DNA of 64,000 nucleotides from Agapetus fuscipes. Lineage: Eukaryota > Arthropoda > Insecta > Trichoptera > Glossosomatidae. Position 1 is the stretch's first letter; each line of letters opens with the position of its first letter. This document shows, one piece after another, positions 10,421 to 19,266 of the stretch. The position numbers were made by a program, and so were the translations under genes. The notes beneath the pieces were generated by a model. It was given only the letters and a program-made list of their open reading frames with translations, did no database searches and had not been told where the DNA came from. The stretch spans positions 5,518,001 to 5,582,000 of the forward strand of contig OX637334.1 of NCBI GenBank assembly GCA_951799405.1, read 5' to 3'.

Positions 10421-11454
10421 TGAAGTAGATACATAAAATAAGTTTTTGCACAGGATAAGACTGAAAAAGGCTGAAAGATCAAATCGATACCTTTAATTTA
10501 AAACTGAATCACTGAAATGTGGAGCTAACATCGCGACCGGTTTCTCAGAAAAATGCACCTTTTCCCTATTTTCTACGAGAAAAAGTATGAAAATCCTGTA
10601 GTTTAGAAGTTTTTCATGAGCAACTTCTTATAGTTAGCTCAATTACTATGATAAGTTATTTCCCACAAAATGTTTTATCTACAATTTCTCCAATCAGTGA
10701 ATCAGTACTCATTCAGTTGTACCGTTAAGGTGGCGATATCTACTCGCCGTTGCTTGTACCCGTCTGGGACGTATGTGCGCACACAGGCCCGGGATGTTCC
10801 CATTTCCTTGTTCTATATTTCTTGCATGTAATGTGACGAGTCTGCCTTGTATGGCGACACCGCGCGACATCAGGATATGTCATACTTTAGTCGTGATATT
10901 GGAAAAAATAATATCTACATACGTGATTTTATACTCTTACTTCAATATGGATTTTAATATACTGTTTTGATTTTATCTCGGGATCATTTTTAATAAAATT
11001 GCGGTTATATTTATTTCACAGTATATATATATTTTTGTACAAGTTGATTTAATGTAGTTCACACTTCTTTTTTGTCGGCTTAACGGCTTGGATGTTAATC
11101 GATCTCTGCCTGCTTCACAGCACTGCAGCCTATTTATATGAGACCAAAGCCTATTGTCAAATGTTCCTGAATTGACGAGGCGCCTCTAGAATAGATATTT
11201 CCAGAGAGCATCAGAAGTATCAACAGTTCAAAGTGTCAAACACGCACGTCTACACACACATACGTATTTTTTTATACATGTATTGTAGATATACGTTCAT
11301 TAAAGATGCGATCTTGAAATGAATATGTGAGTTAAAAAAAATAAAATACGTTTTAACAATAAAAGACCCAAGTGTAACCTTGAAAAGCCAAATATATTCC
11401 AGAAATAGTTTCCAGTATGTGTTTATATGGTGGAATTCTACAAATGCGATATCA
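10421..11454. other. No gene recognised
   Basis: No frame with family resemblance. A+T-rich with small microsatellites. Confidence 0.4.
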
Positions 11455-11612
11455 GCTGTTGGGGATCTGTACCTATAATAAAAAAAAACATTTAAACTCA
11501 AACATAGAGTTTTCCAAAAAATGTATTGAAACAAAAACGCTCACTTGATGTTCTGTTTTAGTTCGTATACATTTTAGTTTGAGATTAAAGCCAAAGTTTT
11601 ATACTTGGAGAT
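11455..11612. mobile_element. Element F
   Basis: GGGGATCTGTACCTATAATA at the left, core AACGCTCACTTGATGTTCTG, TTCGTATACATTTTAGTTTG, and TTTTATACTTGGAGATAGAT at the right form an approximate palindrome. Confidence 0.5.
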
Positions 11613-12119
11613 AGATCGAAAGATGGCATAGCGAGGTCTTAAAACTGACAAAACCTTTATAATATCAAGATGGGAGTAAAAAAGCAAGATCGTCTGTCGT
11701 CCAATCGAGCATTCGACCGAACGACAAAAACAAGAATTTCGCAATAAAACCATGTCCCCAAACCGATCTTATGTTAGAGATTTTGGCAAAGCCTTTTTTA
11801 CACTGGGACAGTAAAGTGTAAAGTTAATCCTTGCACACCACTCACATACGATGCCTCCTGATAATATTATGTTGGATAACGAGCTAAAGAAATTTCGGGG
11901 AAAGCTTTCTTGTGAAGGTAGAACGAAAAATAATGTCACAATGACACAAATTTCTTCAAGCCCATGAATTTCAGCTTTGAAGACAGAAAGTCGCTAAGTT
12001 TCTACATTTTGACGCTCTCAGGAATGGCGATTTATTGAATTTTGAAGCCAGTTGTAAACAATAAGCTATTTTTGTTTCAATTTTCGCTTTGTCGTTTTTA
12101 TTATTTTGAGAAAAAACCC

Positions 12120-12465
12120 GCTTGCCACTTACAATTCTATATTTACTGTACTTGTACTTTTTGCTACTAGCCACTTGCCACTTGCTATTTGCCACTTGCC
12201 ACTTGCCACATAATACTTACCTTTTAGCACTAACCCCTCCCAATGTAACACTTACCACTTACAAAATCTAACTTACCACATATAAAATCTGACTTACCAC
12301 TTACAAATCGCACATACAACTAACAAAATCCAACTTACTACCTACGAAATCCAACTTACCCCTTACCGCGTCCAATTTACAAAACACTTGCCACTTTCAA
12401 AATCCAACTAACCACTTAGGTACCACTGTCAACTTACCACTTACCACTTCTAACTAACTATGCGC
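12120..12465 (+). repeat. Degenerate minisatellite (CTTACCACTTACAAAATCCAA type)
   Basis: About 340 bp of variable repeats built from the words CTTGCCACTTGCC, CTTACCACTTAC and AAAATCCAACTTAC. A second block of the same words lies at 20395-20505, on the other side of the gypsy insertion. Confidence 0.8.
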
Positions 12466-12469
12466 CTGA

Positions 12470-12700
12470 CCACCCATACTGTAAAAAATGGTTCACTTTG
12501 CCAATGTCACCCCTGTTTCAGGGAAGGACGGCAAGAGTTGCAGGGCTTATGTTCATTTGAGATTAGGTTTTTATATTGTAGGTCCACATGCGGCATGTGT
12601 TAGCGCGAAATTATACATGTCTGCTTGTGGGAATGCATTTAATATAAATCTTAAATGATATATATCTTTGCAGCTTACATTAGATTAGATTAGTATTTTG
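12470..12700 (+). mobile_element. Element D
   Basis: Non-autonomous element of unknown class. Landmarks in order: CTGACCACCCATACTGTAAA, GTTCACTTTGCCAATGTCAC, a CCCTGTTTCAGGG hairpin, GGCAAGAGTTGCAGGGCTTA, a CACATGCGGCATGTG hairpin, TGTCTGCTTGTGGGAATGCA, TATCTTTGCAGCTTA and a TTAGATTAGATTAG tail. No coding frame. No pol III B box seen. Confidence 0.85.
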
Positions 12701-12820
12701 TATGACAGTGTATTAGTAATATTCACTTAACACATACCTTTTACACTACTAGTGATGACACAATAGTAAAAGGATGGCTAATATTTGTAAAAAAAGACTA
12801 ATTGAAACTTAAGTACCCGT

Positions 12821-13043
12821 TACGGGTGTTACTCAGTTTTTCCCATACTTCCTGGGTACACTGACATAATTGCATTTTTCTGCGAATTTTCAAAGATAGC
12901 TTATATTTTTTCAACTGAAATTGCAAAACTTAGTATATTATATTTCTAAAACATTACTCAGTTTTCATGCTGAGTGATTATTCTTTTTAATTTTAAATTT
13001 TGAAAATGTAACGGGTGTTACAAGCTTTTGTTACGGGTGTTAC
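12821..13043 (+). repeat. Cluster of ACGGGTGTTAC motifs (left)
   Basis: The word (T)AACGGGTGTTAC or TTACGGGTGTTAC occurs near 12822, 13011 and 13033. The same word in both orientations clusters at 19828-20021. Significance unknown; it could be the subterminal repeats of a larger element. Confidence 0.5.
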
Positions 13044-13121
13044 GAGTACGAAATAAAGCAACGGTTTTAGGAAATAATACTGTAGCTTTATTAAAGTAAT
13101 AACAATAATAATGGGAAAATA

Positions 13122-13135
13122 CAAATAAATAATAT
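13122..13135 (+). repeat. 14-bp target duplication, left copy
   Basis: CAAATAAATAATAT here is repeated exactly at 18435-18448, bracketing gypsy plus the Penelope-like tail. Confidence 0.7.
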
Positions 13136-13606
13136 TGTTACGATTTTAGGGTTCAATTGTCTTCAAATTAAAAATACACAGGTCTTCTTCAATAGTTATT
13201 TCTTTTACACAGTTACAAAATTTATTTTCACACTACTTTCTCGATTATTCCATTGGTTTCGGTTCACTGATCAGATGGCTTCGATGTGTTTGTTAGTCGC
13301 TATGATACTGGCCCGCTCTGCAGGCCATTCGCACCTTTATACTCTTCAGAGCAGTATGATCCAGAACTAAAGTCGCCAGACGGTTCCAGAGTAATTATTA
13401 CTTCTCGATGTTTCACGTACTACCTAGACACAACCAAAATCCTACCTACCAATGCAATACAGTATTCCTATAATTATAACAAATACCTACTTAGCCTAGA
13501 GAATTCTACACTTATACATAATTATCGATCTTACCTACCAATACTTTTGAGGATTCTTATAACTATAACTACCCATACTTATTTCAATATTTATATTTAC
13601 ATAACA
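13136..13606 (-). repeat. 3' LTR of the gypsy element
   Basis: 471 bp, TGTTA...TAACA. On the minus strand it has TATAAAGG (13336-13341 on the plus strand as TTTATA) and a downstream AATAAA (plus TTTATT at 13221-13226), as expected for promoter and polyadenylation signals. One difference from the other LTR, at about 13201 (C versus A). Confidence 0.95.
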
Positions 13607-13619
13607 CTACCCCCCACCT
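13607..13619 (-). other. Polypurine tract overlapping pol stop
   Basis: The minus strand reads GGTGGGGGG followed by TAG and then the LTR start TGTTATG. The purine run that should prime plus-strand synthesis encodes the final three glycines of Pol. Confidence 0.75.
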
Positions 13620-15922
13620 AGACTGTTTCGTCTCGGAACAGTCTTGACTCTGTGTAGGTAGGGGCATGCTGATCCACGTCGACACCCTGTGGTCAGGAAG
13701 AAGTGGCAGTCCACGGATTTCTCCCCACTGGCTCTCGGCTGCGCTTGCTCGCAGCACACCATGATGCTGATGCCGACTCCCGAGAACACTGCTTCAATCA
13801 TACTCCGGATTATCCGCCAGTCTCGATTAGCGCGGCCGCCACCCATCTTCGGTATTGCCAGACGCGCCTGCTGATCCTCCAACATGTAGTCACGCAGCTC
13901 AACAAGGCCGTCCCACAATGCCTTGTAGTCCTCTTCCAGGTTGCTGGAATCCGGGACAACCAGGCAGTATGCTTGTTGACGCCCCTTCGGTAGTCTCAGA
14001 GCTCTTCCTTGCGGGCTGCTCGAGGGTTGCGGTTCTCCGAATTTGTATCGGAAGACCCGTGCAATTCCTCTAGACATATCTAGATCTTCCGGTACACTGC
14101 ATGCCAGTGTGTGGTCCCTAGTGACCTCAAATAAGTCCTTGTGGACTTCTGTGGTCACTCCATGGCGAAACTTCTGCCCTGCCTTCGCGTTCTCCCAAAA
14201 CGTCTCAAAGGCTGGTGATCTTTCGGATGCGACGCACTGTCGTACTTTTTGGGCTGGTTGGTCATCATTATCGCCTAGGTATGGTGAGAGGCGATTGTAG
14301 TGCACGACCCTTGGTTTTCCGTTTGGTCTCTTTTTTATGCGGTAGACCACATCGTTGATGCGCTCCAAGATCTCGTACGGCCCGTCCCAGGAACGCTGAA
14401 GTTTCGGACAGTATCCTTGGCGCCTCTTGGGGTCAAAAAGCCACACCCAGTCACCAGCTTTGTACCCCATGCTGTCAGCTCTGGTGTCATAGCGCTCCTT
14501 CATTTGATCGCTGGCTTCCCCGATGTTCATGCGGACCTGATCATGGATGTCATCCAGCCTCCTGCGAAGGTCTGTCACATAGTCTTCTCCGGCTAGGTCT
14601 TCACCTGGTTTGCAGCCAAATTTGAGATCACAAGGAAGTCGCATTTCTCGCCCAAACAGTATGCTGCTGGGAGTCTTCTTCGTCGTTTCCTGAACAGCCG
14701 ACCGGTAAGCCAATAAGAACAAAGGCAGATGTTGGTCCCAGTCCCGCTGATGGCTGGACACTACTTTGGCTAAGTACCTCCCCACGGTACGGTTCATCCT
14801 TTCCACCATTCCATCAGACTGTGGATGTAGCGCAGTGGTCCTGGTCTTGTAGATCCCTAGCCGCTCACACATTTGCTGGAAGATAGCAGCTTCAAAGTTC
14901 CTTCCCTGATCAGAATGTAATTCCAGGGGTACGCCAAACCTGCTGATAAATTCGGTAACTAGAACTTCAGTCACGGTTACGGCCTCTTGGTTAGGGATTG
15001 AGTAAGCTTCCACCCACTTGCTGAAGTAATCCATCACCACCATGATGTACTTGTTACCCTTCTCAGTTGTAGGAAATGGGCCAGCTATGTCGATGGCAAT
15101 TCTTTCAAAGGGGCTGCCAACATTGTACTGACGCATTGGTGCTCGCCTTTTCCTTTGCGGTCCATTGGCCGTTGCACAGGTTACACATTTTCGACACCAA
15201 TCTTTGACGTCTTCGCTGCAGTTGATCCAGTAAAATCGCTCTTTCACTTTCTCCAGCGTCTTCTTAACGCCTAGATGTCCTCCAGAAGTTCCTCCATGCA
15301 GCAGTCCAAGGATTTCCGGTACTATCATACAGATTTGGTCATTTGTACTACTGGAATCCAGGCGGGCACTCACTATCATCTCGGATCGCCCCTTCACTTC
15401 GGTATTCTTGGCTAGGATAACACGTGCAGCCAGTTCTTTCCGTCTTTGCAGGATGACTTCTTCATTTCCAATTTTAATGGACCCTTTCTTTAAATTTAAA
15501 CTGCACCCAAATCTGTCCAGTATGTCCATTCCCAATATAACGTCTTCTTCAATGTTGGCCACCAACGTCCGATGATCAAAAGTGGTGCTGCCAATTTGGA
15601 AGGTGGCAATCGTCTCCCCATACACCTGTGCTGACTCTCCCGTGGCGGTGTGCAGAGACCACTTTGTTGGTGCAATCTGCTTACCTCGTGCCACTATGTC
15701 GCGTCTCAGAATTGTCCTGGTTGCTCCCGTGTCCACCAGTAGTTCACGAGTTACTCCATCTATTATGCCATTGATAAAAATGCTGCTGGCTTTTCCTCTC
15801 ACGGTTGCGACAGTAGCAGCAGATTTCAGGGCCTCTCCAGCGTGGGTCAACGGTTGCCCCTTCCCATTAACCCTTTCTAGTTTTCCGCAGCCTGTTTTCT
15901 GGGTTTCTGAGGCTTGGGACAC
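13607..15922 (-). CDS. pol: Gypsy Pol without RT: protease-integrase-macro domain-CCCH finger
   Basis: 771 codons, open throughout; there is no ATG near its start (an in-frame TAG lies three codons before 15922), so it is probably reached by -1 frameshift from gag. Residues about 45-160 form a retroviral-type aspartic protease (LLVDTGATRT with D64-T65-G66; LGMDILDRFG at 130-139). A short linker leads straight into the integrase. That has H209, H216, C246 and C249 of the HHCC finger, catalytic D278, D338 and E374 (exactly 35 residues between the last two), HPQSDG at 366-371 and GPY at 514-516. The roughly 400-450 residues of RT/RNase H normally between protease and integrase are absent, with no frame break. 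Residues about 590-722 resemble macro domains of the TARG1/DarG type (LACSVPEDLDMSRGIARVF; AIPKMGGGRANRDW). C739, C747, C753 and H757 form a CX7CX5CX3H finger. The stop codon abuts the 3' LTR. The domain calls are by motif reading. Confidence 0.93.
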   Translation of the reverse strand: MSQASETQKTGCGKLERVNGKGQPLTHAGEALKSAATVATVRGKASSIFINGIIDGVTRELLVDTGATRTILRRDIVARGKQIAPTKWSLHTATGESAQVYGETIATFQIGSTTFDHRTLVANIEEDVILGMDILDRFGCSLNLKKGSIKIGNEEVILQRRKELAARVILAKNTEVKGRSEMIVSARLDSSSTNDQICMIVPEILGLLHGGTSGGHLGVKKTLEKVKERFYWINCSEDVKDWCRKCVTCATANGPQRKRRAPMRQYNVGSPFERIAIDIAGPFPTTEKGNKYIMVVMDYFSKWVEAYSIPNQEAVTVTEVLVTEFISRFGVPLELHSDQGRNFEAAIFQQMCERLGIYKTRTTALHPQSDGMVERMNRTVGRYLAKVVSSHQRDWDQHLPLFLLAYRSAVQETTKKTPSSILFGREMRLPCDLKFGCKPGEDLAGEDYVTDLRRRLDDIHDQVRMNIGEASDQMKERYDTRADSMGYKAGDWVWLFDPKRRQGYCPKLQRSWDGPYEILERINDVVYRIKKRPNGKPRVVHYNRLSPYLGDNDDQPAQKVRQCVASERSPAFETFWENAKAGQKFRHGVTTEVHKDLFEVTRDHTLACSVPEDLDMSRGIARVFRYKFGEPQPSSSPQGRALRLPKGRQQAYCLVVPDSSNLEEDYKALWDGLVELRDYMLEDQQARLAIPKMGGGRANRDWRIIRSMIEAVFSGVGISIMVCCEQAQPRASGEKSVDCHFFLTTGCRRGSACPYLHRVKTVPRRNSLGGG

Positions 15923-17187
15923 TTGGTGCTAAGGTGGCCCAGCTGTCCGCAGTTCCAGCAGCGTGGGTCTCGTCTTCGAGGTCTCAGACGTTCCAGCACT
16001 TTTTCAATTAGCTCCTCGGTTGTAGGTAGCTTGACCTCCTCTGCCTCGACTGCACGAACCCTGGCGTGGCTCCTGATGGACTGTTTGACAGCCTCAAACT
16101 CGAGAGCTTGGCTGAGCGCCTCGTTCAAAGCCTTGGGATGGGCCAGTTTTACGGCTTGTTGCGTCTCCCATTCCCGCAATCCATTTAGGAACTTGTCCAC
16201 TGCCAAGCTCTCACAGATGTCGTCGGAGGCTGTCGGGTAAGCGTCTCGTACCAGGCGGGCGATGTCCATTTCAAACTCCTGGAGGCTCTCGTTGGGCTTC
16301 TGCACTCTTGTGTTCAGCTGCGACTTGTACAGCTGCTCCAGGCACTTGTGGCCATAGCGCATATCCAGGCGCTGCTTCAGCTGCCCAAAGTCACCACGGT
16401 TGTCCAGGGGTATGGCCTGCAGAACCCTGAGAGCGTCTCCTCGGAGCGACAGGCTGAGAACCGAAGCCTTCTTCTGCTGGCTCCAGGCTCCCATCATGGC
16501 AGCCGTCTCAAAGAGGGTCAAATACTCCTCCCACGACGTCTTCCCGTCGAAGGTCAGAAGGTTGTGCTTCGACAACGAAGGGTCGTCATCCCCTCTAGTG
16601 ACCCTGGTTGGAGTTGAGCATCCCTGGTCGGTCTCGTCGTGAAGGCCGCCTTTGGGGGATATTCTGGTGGACTCCATCTGGCACTTGTCAGCCAGCTCGG
16701 CACGCAGACGATCCTCCAGGCTTGCCACACGGGCCTCAATCTCCGACATTGCTCGCGAGCTTTCTGCCACTTTCTTCTCCAGCCCGGCTAGGTTGCTGGT
16801 CATCTTCTCCTCCAGCCCAGTCATCTTCTCCTCCAGCCCGGTCAGGTTGCTGGTCATCTTCTCCTCCATGGTTGCCAGGTCCTCCTTCAGGGTCTTGGCG
16901 TTGTCAGCCATCTCCACTTTCAGTCCTGTCAGGTTACTGGTCATCTTCTCCTCCATGGTAGTGAGGCCTTCCTTCAAGTTTCCATTGATGCTGAGGTTCA
17001 GCTCCTCAAGGGCGCGGTCTCCCCCAGATGCCATGACAAAGTATGCCGGGTCTTCGCCTGACTGTTCTAGAGCTTCCATGAGGCGTGCTTGTAAGGCCGC
17101 CTTCCCTCCTGAGGTCTCCAGGTCCCTCTCCAGAAGCTCATTCTTAAGCTCAGTGACTTTGAGGTCCTTGATGTTCACCTTAGCCAT
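15877..17187 (-). CDS. gag: Gypsy Gag (SAP domain, coiled coil, capsid, CCHC)
   Basis: 436 codons from ATG at 17187, intact. Residues about 5-42 look like a SAP-type DNA-binding helix pair (LKVTELKNELLERDL...GGKAALQARL). Residues about 60-165 are a predicted coiled coil with three repeats of EEKMTSNL (79, 108, 126). Residues about 208-370 fit the Ty3/gypsy capsid region (LLTFDGKTSWEEYLTLFE, LRGDALRVL, ESLQEFEMDIARLV, FLNGLREWE). A zinc knuckle CX2CX4HX4C lies at C410, C413, H418 and C423. Its role is to form virus-like particles and package element RNA. It overlaps pol by 46 bp. The only candidate slip site just before the stop (G GAA AAC TAG) is not a canonical heptamer. Confidence 0.95.
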   Translation of the reverse strand: MAKVNIKDLKVTELKNELLERDLETSGGKAALQARLMEALEQSGEDPAYFVMASGGDRALEELNLSINGNLKEGLTTMEEKMTSNLTGLKVEMADNAKTLKEDLATMEEKMTSNLTGLEEKMTGLEEKMTSNLAGLEKKVAESSRAMSEIEARVASLEDRLRAELADKCQMESTRISPKGGLHDETDQGCSTPTRVTRGDDDPSLSKHNLLTFDGKTSWEEYLTLFETAAMMGAWSQQKKASVLSLSLRGDALRVLQAIPLDNRGDFGQLKQRLDMRYGHKCLEQLYKSQLNTRVQKPNESLQEFEMDIARLVRDAYPTASDDICESLAVDKFLNGLREWETQQAVKLAHPKALNEALSQALEFEAVKQSIRSHARVRAVEAEEVKLPTTEELIEKVLERLRPRRRDPRCWNCGQLGHLSTKCPKPQKPRKQAAEN

Positions 17188-17841
17188 TTTTTTTTTTCAA
17201 AATTTACGTCAAAACAAAAATATTTTCAAATTTATTTAATACAAGTTTTGAGTTTTATATATATAGCTGTTTTGAATACGTACTTTAGCAAAAATAATAA
17301 TTTGTCTGATTACACTGATTGGTAGGTAGGTACTGTCTTTTAATATTTATTTTTAATTCACCAATATTTTTAACATAATAATGTCTGATAGTACATAATT
17401 ATTTATTTCGTCTCAAGTCTTTCAAACACACAGGTAGGTACTTAATGTACATTCACACACTTGTAAACAAAGGATAGTTATTCAAAAACTTTTTCTCGAT
17501 GAATCTGGAACGTTCTTTTGTAATATTTTTCAAGATTTTTATTTATTTATTTTATTTTTTTAATCACACACAATAATAAAAAAACTATGGTCCAATTTGA
17601 TGACTTTCTCAATGCGGTAAAATAGTCATTATGTTATGTCCAGAATTATGTTCCATATGATGTTCCAGAATTTATAAGCAACTTGCTTTTGCGTCTTTTC
17701 TTTTAACAAAAATTTATTTAAACACTTGTTTTCACAAAAGTCAGTTCACACAAAGTTCAATTTGAATAAAGTTCATTTTAACACTATTTAATTTATTTTA
17801 TTTATTTTTAGACAGAAGATCTTAATTTTTCTTGACAATTC
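17188..17841 (-). other. Gypsy 5' leader
   Basis: About 650 bp of A+T-rich untranslated leader between primer-binding region and gag ATG. No long frame. Presumably carries packaging signals (inference). Confidence 0.7.
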
Positions 17842-17857
17842 CGCACCTGACGCCAAT
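17837..17857 (-). other. Primer-binding site region
   Basis: Immediately inside the 5' LTR the minus strand reads TGGCGTCAGGTGCGGAATT after a two-base spacer (AT). It begins TGG as expected for pairing to a tRNA 3' CCA. I do not assign the tRNA. Confidence 0.7.
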
Positions 17858-18328
17858 TGTTACGATTTTAGGGTTCAATTGTCTTCAAATTAAAAATACA
17901 CAGGTCTTCTTCAATAGTTATTTATTTTACACAGTTACAAAATTTATTTTCACACTACTTTCTCGATTATTCCATTGGTTTCGGTTCACTGATCAGATGG
18001 CTTCGATGTGTTTGTTAGTCGCTATGATACTGGCCCGCTCTGCAGGCCATTCGCACCTTTATACTCTTCAGAGCAGTATGATCCAGAACTAAAGTCGCCA
18101 GACGGTTCCAGAGTAATTATTACTTCTCGATGTTTCACGTACTACCTAGACACAACCAAAATCCTACCTACCAATGCAATACAGTATTCCTATAATTATA
18201 ACAAATACCTACTTAGCCTAGAGAATTCTACACTTATACATAATTATCGATCTTACCTACCAATACTTTTGAGGATTCTTATAACTATAACTACCCATAC
18301 TTATTTCAATATTTATATTTACATAACA
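17858..18328 (-). repeat. 5' LTR of the gypsy element
   Basis: 471 bp. TATAAAGG box (plus TTTATA at 18058-18063) and AATAAA (plus TTTATT at 17943-17948). Identical to the 3' LTR except for one base by eye. Confidence 0.95.
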
Positions 18329-18332
18329 CTAT

Positions 18333-18434
18333 AAATAAAATAAAGTGAATTAAAACAATGTTTTACCATTTATATTTTTAAATATTTATAAAAATGGACT
18401 TTCACTGTGTTAACAGATCAACACTAAAAAATAT
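18333..18434 (+). mobile_element. Penelope-like terminal unit (tail-only copy 1)
   Basis: AAATAAAATAAAGTGAATTA...ACACTAAAAAATAT, the same ~101-bp unit as 22059-22159 (inverted), 24720-24821 and 39372-39478 (inverted). Right flank CAAATAAATAATAT (18435-18448) matches the left flank of the gypsy LTR. Confidence 0.8.
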
Positions 18435-18526
18435 CAAATAAATAATATTTATAGCCATTTTCTTCATTTTTCATACACATCCGGTGTTCCGGTTCGGTGT
18501 TACATCCGGTTTTCATACACACTTGA

Positions 18527-18839
18527 CCGGTCCGTAGCTCAGTGGTAACACTGCGGACTCTGAATGGAAAGGTTGTGGGTTTGAATCCCGGCGGAGCACA
18601 AAAAATAAAATATTTTCAAATTTGCTCTTCGCTTGGTTGAAAAATTCATACACTTTTACCAATGACCAGTCACCAAAGGTCCATCCAGCCTTACAGCAAC
18701 TGGGTCTTGCTTGAGTATTGGCGCTCTGTAGCAACGACCGAGCTCGTACACCTCTGCGGCACTACAAGTGTCATAGACCCCTAGGGTCTCTAGAATCTAG
18801 GGAGTCTCCCGCACAGGATTTCTTAAAAAAAAAAAAAAA
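18527..18839 (+). mobile_element. SINE-B, full length with LINE-C tail and poly(A)
   Basis: tRNA-like head (GGTCCGTAGCTCAGTGGTAA, GGGTTTGAATCCCGGCGG), body (GGTTGAAAAATTCATAC, CAGCCTTACAGCAACTGG, CAACGACCGAGCTCG) and a tail (CACCTCTGCGGCAC...CATAGACCC...CTCCCGCACAGGATT) shared with LINE-C at 2230-2310, then about 15 A. It also supplies the window's best view of SINE-B length, about 310 bp. Confidence 0.9.
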
Positions 18840-18884
18840 CATCCACAGCACAAGAAAATTCATAGTAAGTACGATTTCCTTTGG

Positions 18885-19140
18885 TGATGACTTATAGGTT
18901 GGTATGAGGCTGACCACCCATACTATAAAAAATGGTTCACTTTGCCAATGTCACCCCTGTTTCAGGGAATTTCGGCAAGAGTTGCAGGGCTTATGTTCAT
19001 TTGAGGTTTGGATTTTATTTGTAAGTACACAATCAGCATTTGTAAGCTCGAACTACACGTGTTTGTTTGTGGGCATACATCTGAGAGCTTTGAATGAATA
19101 TATCCTTGCAACTTAGATTATAGATAGATAGATTGTAGAT
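18885..19140 (+). mobile_element. Element D
   Basis: GACTTATAGGTTGGTATGAG start through TATCCTTGCAACTTAGATTA; all landmarks present. Confidence 0.85.
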
Positions 19141-19266
19141 GAGGGCTGGATTGGGTAGAATACTTATGTTTTCGAAGGGGATGTCGGGGATGACCTTTTC
19201 ATTGCAAATAAATATTTTTGCAGATTCTCTAGCCACCTTAAAAAACATTATTCTTACTTCTCCATC

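Larger units (their letters stand above)
13136..18328 (-). mobile_element. Ty3/gypsy-type LTR retrotransposon lacking RT, with macro and CCCH domains
   Basis: Complete LTR-to-LTR element of 5193 bp on the minus strand: 5' LTR (17858-18328), primer-binding region, 670-bp leader, gag (15877-17187), pol (13607-15922, -1 frame), polypurine tract, 3' LTR (13136-13606). LTR ends are TGTTA...TAACA. The two LTRs differ by one base, so insertion is recent. Both long frames are open. RT and RNase H are missing from pol, so the element cannot be autonomous in the usual way; it would need RT in trans. No exact gypsy target duplication is evident; the best match is ATAT (left) against CTAT (right). Confidence 0.95.

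Noticed and set aside
13286..13621. Plus-strand frame inside the 3' LTR, repeated at 18008-18334
   Set aside because: It is LTR sequence, present identically in both LTRs, and reads across promoter signals on the opposite strand.
13607..15922. RT hidden in another frame of the gypsy element
   Set aside because: The interval between protease and integrase is only about 50 codons, too short for RT/RNase H in any frame, and the rest of 13607-17187 is covered by gag and the other pol domains.
16608..17239. Plus-strand frames of 117 and 195 codons, serine/proline rich
   Set aside because: Antisense shadows of the coiled-coil part of gag.
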